Of a DNA stretch of 53,194 nt, positions 1 through 7,316 are shown piece by piece. Source of the DNA: Parabacteroides faecalis (GTDB lineage: Bacteria; Bacteroidota; Bacteroidia; Bacteroidales; Tannerellaceae); contig NZ_JAKZMM010000030.1 in the NCBI RefSeq assembly GCF_022809355.1, positions 1-53,194 on the forward strand, in the 5' to 3' direction. The number at the start of each line of letters is the position of its first letter. Position 1 is the first letter of the stretch. A program made the position numbers and the translations under genes. The notes under the pieces were generated by a model, which was given only the letters and a program-made list of their open reading frames with translations, was not told the DNA's origin and made no database searches.

Positions 1-17
1 AATTTTATCCATACATA

Positions 18-158
18 TTATTTCAATTCAAATATTGTTTTAATCTTATACCCTTTAATCGGGTTCTTTTTGCAATAGCCTTCACCGAACCAGTTCCGGT
101 CAAATGGGAATCTACGGAATAGATACCGGTAATAAGCTTCATTATATTTACGTTTCAT
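18..158 (-). CDS. Small basic phage protein (46 aa)
   Basis: A short ORF starting MKRKYNEAYY and rich in Lys, Arg, Tyr and Phe (FRRFPFDRNWF). An in-frame ATG two codons upstream (164) is also possible. It follows the 197-571 gene in the same direction. I recognise no family. A further ORF beginning MDKI appears to start at 12 and run off the left edge. Confidence 0.45.
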   Translation of the reverse strand: MKRKYNEAYYRYLFRRFPFDRNWFGEGYCKKNPIKGYKIKTIFELK

Positions 159-196
159 ATTCATATCTATTTAATTTTACATACCTATCCAGTTCC

Positions 197-571
197 TCAC
201 CATTCAAAGCGGATGCCGACTACTTGCGTATTTTCGCTGTGAAGAGCTCTCTTAATTGTATAACGAGATATTCCCAAGACGTCTGACGCTTCTGAGAGAG
301 ATGTGAATACTTTCATCTTACCATTCTGGAAGATGGCAACAACCGGTTTCCCCGGCCTTCCCAGCTTGAAAGGCGGATCTTTTTCTTCTACATAGCACGG
401 TACTTCACCGCCGGTGTATAACTCGAACTCCGAGCAGCGAACCCACAGTTCGGATCTTCCAAGTGATGCCTCATGCGTCTTCCGGTTGAGATCTCTCACA
501 TGGCATATCTTTCCCTCGAACACAACTTCCGATCCTATGCGTACTTTCTCATCAAACTCCTTTATTTTCAT
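197..571 (-). CDS. Phage protein with NUMOD1-like C-terminal helix-turn-helix
   Basis: About 124 residues. The C-terminal 45 residues (VVAIFQNGKMKVFTSLSEAS, then a DVLGIS..TIKRAL helix pair) fit the NUMOD1-type DNA-binding module found beside homing endonucleases and in phage regulators. No nuclease motif is visible, so this is probably a stand-alone binding module. The start at 571 is chosen because AAGGAG lies seven bases upstream, a good ribosome binding site, whereas the upstream in-frame ATG at 595 lacks one. The preceding small ORF (552-704) overlaps it by 20 bases, suggesting coupled translation. Confidence 0.6.
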   Translation of the reverse strand: MKIKEFDEKVRIGSEVVFEGKICHVRDLNRKTHEASLGRSELWVRCSEFELYTGGEVPCYVEEKDPPFKLGRPGKPVVAIFQNGKMKVFTSLSEASDVLGISRYTIKRALHSENTQVVGIRFEW

Positions 572-704
572 TTTCGTACTCCTTATCCAATTCATTCAAC
601 ATTCGTTTGTACTTTTCAGCAACTCTATGACATCTGATAGATTCGTTGAACCGGATGCGGTCAACCAGATACGAACGATGCTTTTCATAATTCAACTTAT
701 TCAT
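552..704 (-). CDS. Small hypothetical phage protein (50 aa)
   Basis: The ORF begins MNKLNYEKHRSYLVDRIRFN and is basic and predicted helical. Its start overlaps the end of the upstream gene by eight bases (ATGAATAA), and its own end overlaps the start of the downstream gene, the usual packing of this operon. No family recognised. Support comes from position and overlaps only. Confidence 0.5.
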   Translation of the reverse strand: MNKLNYEKHRSYLVDRIRFNESIRCHRVAEKYKRMLNELDKEYENENKGV

Positions 705-1455
705 TTTCACATCTTATTCCTGCATTTTCTATTACTCTTTCAAACTCTCCTTCCCCCAATATCTTCACAATAAATGCGTTGAAAGCTTCCGTCACTTTAC
801 CTTGGTATATACGATCATCTATTCCGAATACTTTTGTCGCCAACTCGTTGCATAGTTTGATCAGATGGTGGTTAAACTTGTCCATATACAGATAATCCAA
901 AGAGTCACAAGTGTACTGTATTCCGTACCGGCTCTGTATAGCCTTGACGAAAAAATCTCGTGTACAATGTCCCACCTGCGTAAGCATACCCATTGCCAGC
1001 AGCGAAGACAGGATCTTGTTGTTGTCGCCTGTCACGTTGTCCTTCAGCAGGCTGTTGGATATGCTGAATACCAGTATGTCGATATGCCTCTTGTAGCGTT
1101 CTTCCATCTCGATCATCAGGTCGGCAAACTCCGATTCGCTTATGTCGGTATGCCGTCTACGACCAAGCGAGTACGATCTTACTTCCCTTTTCATTTGGTT
1201 GAAAAGATTCTTTACCTTATGCCTAAAATAAGGCATACCAGATATGAGAGGTTCCAAGTCCAGTACCATGTTTTCGATCTGGTCATTGCAGTACAGCGCA
1301 ACATATTCGTACAAGCATTCAGCCCCGAAAGGCTTGCGAGTTGCCCGTAAGTTTATAAGCCCTGATCTACCGTATCCACTATCATAAAAATCGTACACAT
1401 TACATACTGAACGATAGATAATTTTTGGCAATTTAGGTTTTCTTTTTTCGCTCAT
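697..1455 (-). CDS. Hypothetical phage protein (252 aa)
   Basis: A soluble 252-residue protein with no signal peptide or membrane segment. It has a basic N-terminus (MSEKRKPKLPK), several Cys residues and a mostly helical character. I recognise no motif. It starts two bases after the ATPase gene (1458-2117) ends and overlaps the next small ORF, so it is probably co-translated with the replication genes. A replication or host-takeover role is possible from context but not shown. Confidence 0.6.
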   Translation of the reverse strand: MSEKRKPKLPKIIYRSVCNVYDFYDSGYGRSGLINLRATRKPFGAECLYEYVALYCNDQIENMVLDLEPLISGMPYFRHKVKNLFNQMKREVRSYSLGRRRHTDISESEFADLMIEMEERYKRHIDILVFSISNSLLKDNVTGDNNKILSSLLAMGMLTQVGHCTRDFFVKAIQSRYGIQYTCDSLDYLYMDKFNHHLIKLCNELATKVFGIDDRIYQGKVTEAFNAFIVKILGEGEFERVIENAGIRCENE

Positions 1456-1457
1456 GA

Positions 1458-2117
1458 TTATTTCTTCCTTCTGCTGTCTCCTGTCACAGCAATCAAGTTA
1501 AACATCTCTTTTCTTCTGTCCCTGATATAATCCCCATAAATATTTTGCACTTCATCAGGCATAAGGTTTGTAGTAACATAAGTCTTTAAATGAGTTTGTT
1601 GCCACAAAGCATACCGTATATGAAGTATGTGCTGGAACACATTTAACTCTGTTCCGAAATACTTAGATGGTATGGGTTCACGACCAAGTTCATCGAAACA
1701 CATGGGAACAGGTTCTTTGCAAAATCCGTCAGGATTAAGCAAATATTTATCTATATTCCCTGTCAAAGCATATTCAGCAGCTACTTGGCTGCATATATAA
1801 ACCCTGAATCCATCGTTTATCCGTTGCATGAATTTAGAGAATACGAACATCAAAGTACTTTTGCCTGTACCGATTGGCCCATCAAGCCAAATGCCCTTAT
1901 TCAAATCTAATTTTCCGGGAATGCCAATGAAATAATTGAACAAATCAGATACAATCTGCTTATTGGAATCATCTATTTTGAACATTCCACATGTCGCTTC
2001 ATCAGCTACATTTAGGAATAATCGCTTTAATCTCATTATCTCATCTTTGCTCCTATTCTTCTCCATAACCGGAGGTTGATGTAAGATTTGTTGGATTGTT
2101 GTTTCTATACCTGTCAT
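1458..2117 (-). CDS. AAA+ ATPase, DnaC/IstB-like helicase loader
   Basis: The protein carries a Walker A motif (GPIGTGKST) and a Walker B-like stretch (VPMCFDELGRE) about 65 residues later, then TYVTTNL resembling sensor I, and an arginine-rich end (YIRDRRKEMFN). This order matches the small DnaC/IstB ATPases that load the replicative helicase. It lies immediately downstream of a DUF4373 replication protein, the pairing expected for initiator plus loader. The start is uncertain: an ATG at 2066 overlaps the upstream gene by only 14 bases, and the longest frame reaches 2231. None has a clear ribosome binding site. Confidence 0.72.
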   Translation of the reverse strand: MTGIETTIQQILHQPPVMEKNRSKDEIMRLKRLFLNVADEATCGMFKIDDSNKQIVSDLFNYFIGIPGKLDLNKGIWLDGPIGTGKSTLMFVFSKFMQRINDGFRVYICSQVAAEYALTGNIDKYLLNPDGFCKEPVPMCFDELGREPIPSKYFGTELNVFQHILHIRYALWQQTHLKTYVTTNLMPDEVQNIYGDYIRDRRKEMFNLIAVTGDSRRKK

Positions 2118-2886
2118 TTCTGTAACTTTGTTTTTGCATTTCATAATGCAGCCATGATGAAAAATGGAACTTTGCATCCTTGGCCGATTTTTTAGTTTCA
2201 CCTCGATTCTGAAGTATTTTGAAAAAATCATCTATGTATCTGTTGAATCTTTCAAGATTTATTGAATTATTCATGCAGAACGTTTCAATCCAATATTTGT
2301 CAGATAGAATCATTTTCTTGCAATCTGAAAGTTCAATATCGACAGAATCTGATATTTCCTGAGAGAGAGGATCGGTTTTAACCGCGTCTTTCTTTTTATC
2401 TCCTTTAGGAGATATTTCTTTTTTTCTTTTTACCTTTATACTTTGTCCGGGATTGCATACATTAATTGAATTATTGCATACATTAATTGAATTAATGTCA
2501 ACATTAATTAGAAATTCCGGTACAACTTCAGTTTCATTCCTTCGCTTTGTTATCTCAAAAAATCGCTTCTGAATCCCAGCTGATGTCAGTATTCCATACG
2601 CAGAATATTTATCCACATCAAAGAACCCAACTTGAACGGATTTAAGTAATACTTCTTTAACACAACCCTCAGACACCCCAACTTCGTCAGCGATGCAAAA
2701 AGGAAGGTCTTCATCCCACGATATGTAATACCCTTTACCACGATAGATATTACACAGCAGGCAGATTATTACAGATCCTGCATTTGGACCACAAGCCTTT
2801 ACTATTTTCCGGATCTTAACGTCTGAAAAAAAACTGACATCCAAAGGAAAGTAGCTTATTCCCTGTTTAATAGGTCTTCCAGCCAT
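2053..2886 (-). CDS. DUF4373 (Lin1244/Lin1753-like) phage replication protein
   Basis: The first 115 residues (GISYFPLDVSFF, KIRKIVKACGPNAG, then a CIADEVGVSEGCVKEVLLKS winged-helix-like stretch) match the DUF4373 N-terminal domain common in Bacteroidetes phages and integrative elements. A low-complexity linker rich in Asn, Ser and Lys follows (about 125-170). The C-terminal part (YWIETFCMNN..FNRYIDDFF..SWLHYEM) resembles the DnaD-type tail of primosome proteins. It probably binds the phage origin and recruits the ATPase encoded just downstream. Confidence 0.72.
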   Translation of the reverse strand: MAGRPIKQGISYFPLDVSFFSDVKIRKIVKACGPNAGSVIICLLCNIYRGKGYYISWDEDLPFCIADEVGVSEGCVKEVLLKSVQVGFFDVDKYSAYGILTSAGIQKRFFEITKRRNETEVVPEFLINVDINSINVCNNSINVCNPGQSIKVKRKKEISPKGDKKKDAVKTDPLSQEISDSVDIELSDCKKMILSDKYWIETFCMNNSINLERFNRYIDDFFKILQNRGETKKSAKDAKFHFSSWLHYEMQKQSYRNDRYRNNNPTNLTSTSGYGEE

Positions 2887-2954
2887 CTCTAATAAGTCTT
2901 TTTCTCATTGTTATTCAGTTTATTATTAATGATATAAAGGTAGTGATTATTTAA

Positions 2955-2985
2955 TGATTTATACTACATAACAATCTATAAATCA
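2955..2985. repeat. 9-bp inverted repeat upstream of the replication protein
   Basis: TGATTTATA (2955-2963) and TATAAATCA (2977-2985) are perfect inverted copies separated by 13 bases, in an AT-rich 117-base gap directly upstream of the DUF4373 gene. A TACCTTTA sequence on the minus strand (2942-2935) resembles a -7 box. The dyad could be an operator or part of the phage origin. Confidence 0.5.
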
Positions 2986-3003
2986 GCATATTAAACTTTA
3001 TTT

Positions 3004-3312
3004 TCAAAGTTCAAACAAATGGTAACAAGTAGTATGAAGGTTCACAAATTCTTCACGAGGAGGGAATATTTGAGCTACTTCCATATCATTCGGAAGAAAC
3101 AGATAACGTACTTCCTTGATTTGTTGATACCCAAGTGGATATTTAGCGGAAACACTCAAATACCATTTATCATTATCCTTTGTTACAAGTACATACATAC
3201 CTTTATATTTGAACACTCCAGTAGAATAAGTGCCATATTTATCTTCCCTGTATTCTGGATTGATTCCAAGTTGATCAGGATCACGAAGTTTTTCTAATTC
3301 TTGCTTTCTCAT
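3004..3312 (-). CDS. Hypothetical phage protein (102 aa)
   Basis: A 102-residue soluble protein beginning MRKQELEKLRDPDQLGINPE, with a beta-rich middle (TGVFKYKGMYVLVTKDNDKW) and a Leu/Phe-rich end. I know no family for it. A weak hairpin (AACTTT and AAAGTT, 2994-3011) overlaps its stop codon and precedes the intergenic dyad, so transcription may weaken here. Confidence 0.5.
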   Translation of the reverse strand: MRKQELEKLRDPDQLGINPEYREDKYGTYSTGVFKYKGMYVLVTKDNDKWYLSVSAKYPLGYQQIKEVRYLFLPNDMEVAQIFPPREEFVNLHTTCYHLFEL

Positions 3313-3324
3313 AGATATTTCTTA

Positions 3325-3522
3325 TTACTTAATAAACACAGCCGTATCATTCAACGTCTTAACTATTCCAATCTTTCCATCAGAATATAGTTTGTTAAGC
3401 TCTGATCTTGTTTCTTTGCTCACCTCATTCATCAGATGAGCAAACTCCACATGGTCAGGGACGATGTTTTTTTCTCGTCTCTCGTCTTGAAGCTTGGATA
3501 TGATGTTTAAGATGTCCATCAC
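3325..3522 (-). CDS. Small hypothetical phage protein (65 aa)
   Basis: A 65-residue, charged, probably helical protein (EERREKNIVPDHVEF near the N-terminus, NEVSKETRSELNKLYSDGKI in the middle). The C-terminal half resembles short winged-helix tails, but this is weak. Its start overlaps the VRR-NUC gene by four bases (ATGA), so the two are probably translated together. Confidence 0.5.
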   Translation of the reverse strand: MMDILNIISKLQDERREKNIVPDHVEFAHLMNEVSKETRSELNKLYSDGKIGIVKTLNDTAVFIK

Positions 3523-3875
3523 TCTTTGTCTTTTAAGTACATCTTTACTAATTCCATAAACTCATCCAACGAATAGCACAATGAGTATTTGTATCCTTGC
3601 GATTCAACCGCCTGCTGGAACTGCTTCTGCGATTCCTGTTGCCTGCCTTTCGGTTTCTTCATCTCTATATATAAGCCATGATAGAAGCGGTTAGGAACGG
3701 AAAGGAAGATGTCGGCCACACCGGCAAGCGCACCTTCGGCTTTCAGGATAGCACCGGTTACTGCATTCCGTTTGCCGCCATTTGGAATGGCATATAGCAG
3801 TCCGGCGTACTCTGGGTATTGCAAGCGGAACCACCGGACGCATCCTTGTTGTATTCTTGATTCTATATTCAGCAT
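3519..3875 (-). CDS. VRR-NUC domain nuclease
   Basis: At 118 residues this matches the stand-alone phage VRR-NUC family, a branch of PD-(D/E)XK nucleases that cut branched or flap DNA. Visible features are the early helix (ESRIQQGCVRWFRLQYPEY), the NGGKR loop, GVADIFLSVPN with the metal-binding Asp, and YIEMKKPKGRQQESQ with the E-x-K pair and trailing Gln. It probably resolves recombination or replication intermediates together with the Sak4, SSB and NinB-like proteins upstream in the operon. A tRNA-like element lies 24 bases upstream of its start. Confidence 0.85.
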   Translation of the reverse strand: MLNIESRIQQGCVRWFRLQYPEYAGLLYAIPNGGKRNAVTGAILKAEGALAGVADIFLSVPNRFYHGLYIEMKKPKGRQQESQKQFQQAVESQGYKYSLCYSLDEFMELVKMYLKDKE

Positions 3876-3899
3876 AATCTGTATTGTTTAATTTGTCGT

Positions 3900-3967
3900 A
3901 GCCGGTGGCGGGATCGAACCGCCTTTTCATCCGGTCGGATGCGTTCTACCATGTAAACTAACCGGCT
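3900..3967 (-). ncRNA. tRNA-like cloverleaf with a 4-base anticodon loop
   Basis: Read on the minus strand, 68 bases fold as a tRNA: acceptor AGCCGGT with ACCGGCT (7 bp), D arm GTTT/GAAC with loop ACATGGTA (A14, G18G19 and A21 present), and T arm GGCGG/CCGCC with loop TTCGATC. The anticodon arm is CATCC/GGATG but its loop is only GACC: four bases instead of seven, with no U33. It therefore cannot decode normally. CCA is not encoded. It starts on the last base of the stop codon of the small ORF 3967-4041 and ends 24 bases before the VRR-NUC start. It could be a degenerate tRNA, a tRNA mimic or an RNA processing signal. Confidence 0.7.
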
Positions 3968-4041
3968 TAATTATCAAAATCGAAGTCATCAAAATAATCC
4001 GGATCATCATCCGGCATATCATAACCAAAGTCCATAAGCAT
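3967..4041 (-). CDS. Tiny acidic phage peptide (24 aa)
   Basis: MLMDFGYDMPDDDPDYFDDF followed by DFDN; 11 of 24 residues are Asp and none is basic. GGAGG lies 11 bases upstream of the ATG, which supports translation. Its stop codon shares a base with the tRNA-like element. A similar small acidic ORF (7497-7613) occurs elsewhere in the operon. It might be a DNA-mimic or binding peptide; this is speculation. Confidence 0.4.
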   Translation of the reverse strand: MLMDFGYDMPDDDPDYFDDFDFDN

Positions 4042-4156
4042 TTTTTTAATAACCTCCGCATATCCTCACGGACGGCGAAGGTCGCTACTAACAACTAATA
4101 ACTATCTCTGCGATTACGATTATCCCCATACTTTCCAGTCGGGTATGTATTCATTT

Positions 4157-4633
4157 TCAACCATTATTCACCTCACTTCCTTTGTTTTCATCAGTTTGAG
4201 TACTTGGATCAAATGGGTAGACATCCATAATCTGTGTCTCTGCAATTGATGCGATTGTATAATCGGCCAAAGTTCCTTTCATTCCTTCTTCCAATACGGT
4301 TATTGCTTCTTTTAAATTATATGCCTGAACCAACATCTGAGCAGCCGTTTTCTTTTCAATACCACTCTTTTCATCGAGTGTGATGAAATAGATCTTTGCC
4401 TTATAATACCTATCTCCATCATCATTAAAGAATACTTCTGATAATTTCGCCCTACCTACGGCAGAAACTGTGAACTCGCCAGTGATAAATGGGCTCATTT
4501 CCTCGATTATTCGAGCCTCAGCTTCCGTAAACGACAAAGCATCTACCAGATATGGCTCTGTCACTTTTTTCTGCATTCCATTTTCAAGTATCTTTTCATA
4601 CGATACTTTACATAAAAACCAATTATGTATCAT
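4157..4633 (-). CDS. DUF4494 family phage protein
   Basis: A 158-residue protein opening MIHNWFLCKVSYEKILENG, with EPYLVDALSFTEAEARIIEE, which I recognise as the DUF4494 family found in Bacteroidetes prophages and conjugative elements. Its function is unknown. The fold looks alpha/beta, with strands around YKAKIYFITLDEKSG. It lies between the NinB-like and VRR-NUC genes, suggesting a role near DNA replication or recombination. A 14-codon ORF (MVENEYIPDWKVWG) overlaps its stop codon and may be a coupled micro-gene. Confidence 0.75.
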   Translation of the reverse strand: MIHNWFLCKVSYEKILENGMQKKVTEPYLVDALSFTEAEARIIEEMSPFITGEFTVSAVGRAKLSEVFFNDDGDRYYKAKIYFITLDEKSGIEKKTAAQMLVQAYNLKEAITVLEEGMKGTLADYTIASIAETQIMDVYPFDPSTQTDENKGSEVNNG

Positions 4634-4687
4634 GATCTATTTGCTTTTATACGTTTCTAATTTCCTTATTTCCTTTCTTAAAAGCCT

Positions 4688-4795
4688 TTAGGCGTTCTTA
4701 TACTTGTTGCTCCCGTATGGGGAAGTAAGCACAGCGTTTACATGCCTGGCTATCGCGTCTATCAGGTAGTCGGGCGGACGGTCTGATCGTTTCAT
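4688..4795 (-). CDS. Small hypothetical phage protein (35 aa)
   Basis: MKRSDRPPDYLIDAIARHVN starts a 35-codon ORF in the gap between the NinB-like and DUF4494 genes. No ribosome binding site is evident, and no family is recognised. The ORF ends in a small GCC-TAAA-GGC hairpin followed by four T on the minus strand. Confidence 0.4.
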   Translation of the reverse strand: MKRSDRPPDYLIDAIARHVNAVLTSPYGSNKYKNA

Positions 4796-4813
4796 AATTT
4801 ACGTATGATATAC

Positions 4814-5230
4814 CTACCTGTTTTTGTACATCTCCATCATTTCTTCATATCCGGGGTCTTTCCAGTAGGGAAGGTAGCATCCAAATTCTGTTTGAGCCCA
4901 TATCTTCATGCGGTCCATGAGGTCGGATAATTCTTTCGTGCTCATTCCGGACGTGTGATAATCGTCTTTGACGACTTCGCCCGTGAAGTGATCAACCCTT
5001 TCACGCATTCCAAGCAAGTTCCGCTTTACGTCCGACTTGCATTCTTCCAAGGAAACATATCCCAAATGGTCGGCAAGGACTTGGCACCAGACATGGAAGA
5101 GTGCGTTCTGGCTTAACGTCCTTTTCCTGCTTTTCTTTGTCAACTCGAACGGATCTGCGCCGGACATCAGCTTGCGGTAATAAGCGTCGGCACGTTCACG
5201 GTCGAACGGGTTTGTTGGGTTTACTATCAT
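4814..5230 (-). CDS. NinB/Orf-like recombination protein
   Basis: The 138-residue protein has the pattern of the NinB family of lambda-type phages: a KKSRKRTLSQNALFHVWCQV helix early, a central GYVSLEECKSDVKRNLLG segment and a C-terminal SDLMDRMKIWAQTEFG. NinB (Orf) is a mediator that helps load recombinases on SSB-coated single-stranded DNA. The gene starts three bases after the SSB gene ends, and a Sak4-like ATPase and a PD-(D/E)XK nuclease lie upstream, a coherent recombination set. The assignment rests on motif resemblance and context. Confidence 0.62.
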   Translation of the reverse strand: MIVNPTNPFDRERADAYYRKLMSGADPFELTKKSRKRTLSQNALFHVWCQVLADHLGYVSLEECKSDVKRNLLGMRERVDHFTGEVVKDDYHTSGMSTKELSDLMDRMKIWAQTEFGCYLPYWKDPGYEEMMEMYKNR

Positions 5231-5233
5231 ACA

Positions 5234-5671
5234 CTAGAATGGAAGATCGTCTGTCTGTTGAAGCATAGGTGGATAATCGGAGGGAGAAGGCATGTCGGCT
5301 GCCGTTACTGGAGGGCGTGAACTACCGTTGTCGGGTGCTTTTCCGCAAAGTATCAAGTCGTACGCCAGAATGTCGGTAGCATACCTCTTAACGCCATCCT
5401 TCTCGTATTCACGGTACTGGATCGTACCAAGCACAATCACCTTGTCTCCTTTGTGGATATACTTTTCTGCTATGTCGGCAAGGCTTCGCCACGCTACGAC
5501 ATTGTGCCATTGAGTTTTTTCAGGGACATCCGTACCGTCCTGCTTCTTATACCCTCCTGTAGACGTTGCCAGGCTGAACGAGGCGACCTTGACGCCACCA
5601 TCGAATGTTTTTACATCAGGATCTTTTCCTGCGTTCCCGGCAAGAAACACTTGGTTGATTGATTTGCTCAT
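5234..5671 (-). CDS. ssb: Single-stranded DNA-binding protein
   Basis: A 145-residue SSB: the OB-fold covers about 1-110 (INQVFLAGNAGKDPDVKTF, VASFSLATS, WHNVVAWRSLADIAEKYIHK, GDKVIVLGTIQYREYEKDG), then a Pro/Ser linker and the canonical acidic tip ending DDLPF. The tip docks partner proteins at replication and repair sites. This is a phage copy, overlapping the nuclease gene by four bases and next to the NinB-like gene. Its partners are probably the neighbouring Sak4-like ATPase and NinB-like mediator. Confidence 0.93.
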   Translation of the reverse strand: MSKSINQVFLAGNAGKDPDVKTFDGGVKVASFSLATSTGGYKKQDGTDVPEKTQWHNVVAWRSLADIAEKYIHKGDKVIVLGTIQYREYEKDGVKRYATDILAYDLILCGKAPDNGSSRPPVTAADMPSPSDYPPMLQQTDDLPF

Positions 5672-6366
5672 GATAATTCGTATAATGGTAAAACATCTGT
5701 CAGATTCCTTAACCTGATCCAGTCCAAGAAATCTTTTATCAATAATCGGTTATCTTCTTCCAGCCGGTTGTACCAGTGGCAGGAGATGGAAGGCTCGTAA
5801 GGCTTCAAGTTCAATCCACGCACATCGTGACCGTGCTTCTCCTTGTCGTAGCCGACAAACTGGAAGAGGTCGAAATGGAAGTCTTCCACGCCAAAAAGCT
5901 CCATGTAGAACCGCCACTGGCAACTACCCACATAATCTTCATCCTTGATAGGAGAATACTTTGTCTTGATATCACGAATCTCGAAGCCGTTGATGATGTC
6001 GGCGCATCCGGTGACCACGATGTCTCCGAAGTCCATATATTCACGGATCTCGTGGAAAGCGTTTGGAAATCTATCACGATAGGCAACAGCCACCTTGCAC
6101 TGGTTGATGTCGAGCTTGACGGGAAACCTGTCTATGTCGAACTCACGTCCGGGAAGTTCAGTCTCAGTGCGTGCTATCTTCTTGCATCCGGCGGTATCGC
6201 CCTCCACGATCTTGTGGAAGGCTGTACCAATACGTGTATATTCGTTCCCTTTGAAGTCGCCGGTAAGGGTATCAATGACAGATTGTTCCGTGTCGTATTC
6301 GGAATGTTCAACTATGAACCTCCTGAACTTCTCCAGCTGCGTGACCCTAACAAGCCTTTTTTTCAT
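5668..6366 (-). CDS. PD-(D/E)XK superfamily exonuclease
   Basis: The 232-residue protein shows the RecB/YqaJ-type core: GTAFHKIVEGD with the first conserved His, DIVVTGCADIINGFEIRDIK with the catalytic Asp and the D-x-K pair, then SCQWRFYMELFG with the trailing Gln. Such phage nucleases trim DNA ends to give single strands for annealing. It overlaps the upstream Sak4-like gene by 20 bases and the downstream ssb by four, so all three are probably made together. A Cas4-like reading is less likely, because no cysteine cluster is present. Confidence 0.75.
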   Translation of the reverse strand: MKKRLVRVTQLEKFRRFIVEHSEYDTEQSVIDTLTGDFKGNEYTRIGTAFHKIVEGDTAGCKKIARTETELPGREFDIDRFPVKLDINQCKVAVAYRDRFPNAFHEIREYMDFGDIVVTGCADIINGFEIRDIKTKYSPIKDEDYVGSCQWRFYMELFGVEDFHFDLFQFVGYDKEKHGHDVRGLNLKPYEPSISCHWYNRLEEDNRLLIKDFLDWIRLRNLTDVLPLYELS

Positions 6367-7252
6367 CTTTCTCTACGAATTGATTGGTTGATTTGTCGAA
6401 AACGAATCCTTTCTCATCAAGTACTTTCACCATCTTGGCCTTGAAAGGCTTTTCAAACACCTTGTCGAGCGACTGCTTGATCTCGATCATCCGGTTGGCG
6501 TCTTCCACAGTGGCGACGGCTTCCAAGGCGATGTTAGCTTGTTCAAGGGCTTCCATTGCTTTTCTCTGTTCCTCTGTTTTGGATTGGATCGACCGTTTCA
6601 CATTTCCGATAATGTCAGCCATGAAATGACTGAAGTCGGAAGAATTGCAATCAGGCAACGTGGTAACAGGGATATGAGCGACATTCTTCCCGATGGTAGT
6701 ATCTGTAGGGTCGAAACAGATAGTTCTTTTCCCGTTTACCATCGTAATAAACCCGACCTGATCAGCTATTCGCAGCAATAAGTCCTTTGACTGTCCGGTA
6801 CAATCAGGTGAATGCCTGATTATATCTCCTTCTTGCGTTTCCTTGTCATGGCAAACAAATATAATATCAGCCAAATCAGACCTTCTTCTGTTTACAAAAC
6901 TTTTGAACTCGTCTGCGATGTAACCGAATAATTTCAGTTTGTTCTTGGCCAGCTTGTAATCTTGCTTGACTCCATAAACAGACAGGAAATCATCAAGCAT
7001 TGACTTGGCCGTATCAACGATTATGGTCTTATAACCTTTCATTGACGGCTCTTCATTCATCACATCTTCCCATGTCTGGGCGGTCAGCGTATCAACTTGG
7101 TTGGCGGCACGGTCAAACCCACGATCGCAATCTATTAGCAACGGATTCTCACTTGTGTTTGCTAATGACGTTTTACCGGTTCCCGGAGTACCATAAATGA
7201 CCATTATTACAGGTCTTAATGGTCTTACTTCGTTTTTCTTTAATATAGGCAT
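6347..7252 (-). CDS. Sak4-like RecA-fold ATPase (phage recombinase)
   Basis: The 301-residue protein has a Walker A motif (YGTPGTGKTSLA, about residues 20-31), a Walker B segment (YKTIIVDTAKSMLDDF) and a later DIIFVCHDKETQE strand, matching the AAA-24/Sak4 family. Sak4 proteins are short RecA-like ATPases that promote single-strand annealing with a phage SSB. The C-terminal third is charged and helical (SIQSKTEEQRKAMEALEQ onward). It is followed by nuclease, SSB and NinB-like genes. A tRNA-like minihelix lies 18 bases upstream of the start. Confidence 0.8.
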   Translation of the reverse strand: MPILKKNEVRPLRPVIMVIYGTPGTGKTSLANTSENPLLIDCDRGFDRAANQVDTLTAQTWEDVMNEEPSMKGYKTIIVDTAKSMLDDFLSVYGVKQDYKLAKNKLKLFGYIADEFKSFVNRRRSDLADIIFVCHDKETQEGDIIRHSPDCTGQSKDLLLRIADQVGFITMVNGKRTICFDPTDTTIGKNVAHIPVTTLPDCNSSDFSHFMADIIGNVKRSIQSKTEEQRKAMEALEQANIALEAVATVEDANRMIEIKQSLDKVFEKPFKAKMVKVLDEKGFVFDKSTNQFVEKDEKKAC

Positions 7253-7270
7253 AATACTTAATTTAAAAAA

Positions 7271-7316
7271 TGTGTCAGCATCCGGGAATCGAACCCGGAC
7301 TTGGACCGTCTGCCGA
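7271..7316 (-). ncRNA. tRNA acceptor/T-arm minihelix-like element
   Basis: On the minus strand TCGGCA pairs with TGCTGA, and TCCGGG pairs with CCCGGA around a T-loop sequence TTCGATT. The two helices are contiguous on the 3' strand, giving 12 base pairs, the length of a tRNA acceptor plus T stem. The 5' side has an 11-base linker where the D and anticodon arms would be. The 3' tail reads CACA. It begins at the base right after a TAA stop codon and lies 18 bases before the Sak4-like start. It may be an RNase P or tRNase Z substrate; a chance hairpin is the alternative. Confidence 0.5.

Noticed and set aside
3900-3967. Functional phage tRNA with a normal anticodon
   Set aside because: No alignment gives a 7-base loop with U33; widening the stem to a larger loop breaks the strong CATCC/GGATG pairing.
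5668-6366. Cas4 nuclease
   Set aside because: The PD-(D/E)XK core is present but the four cysteines of Cas4 are missing, and the context is phage recombination.
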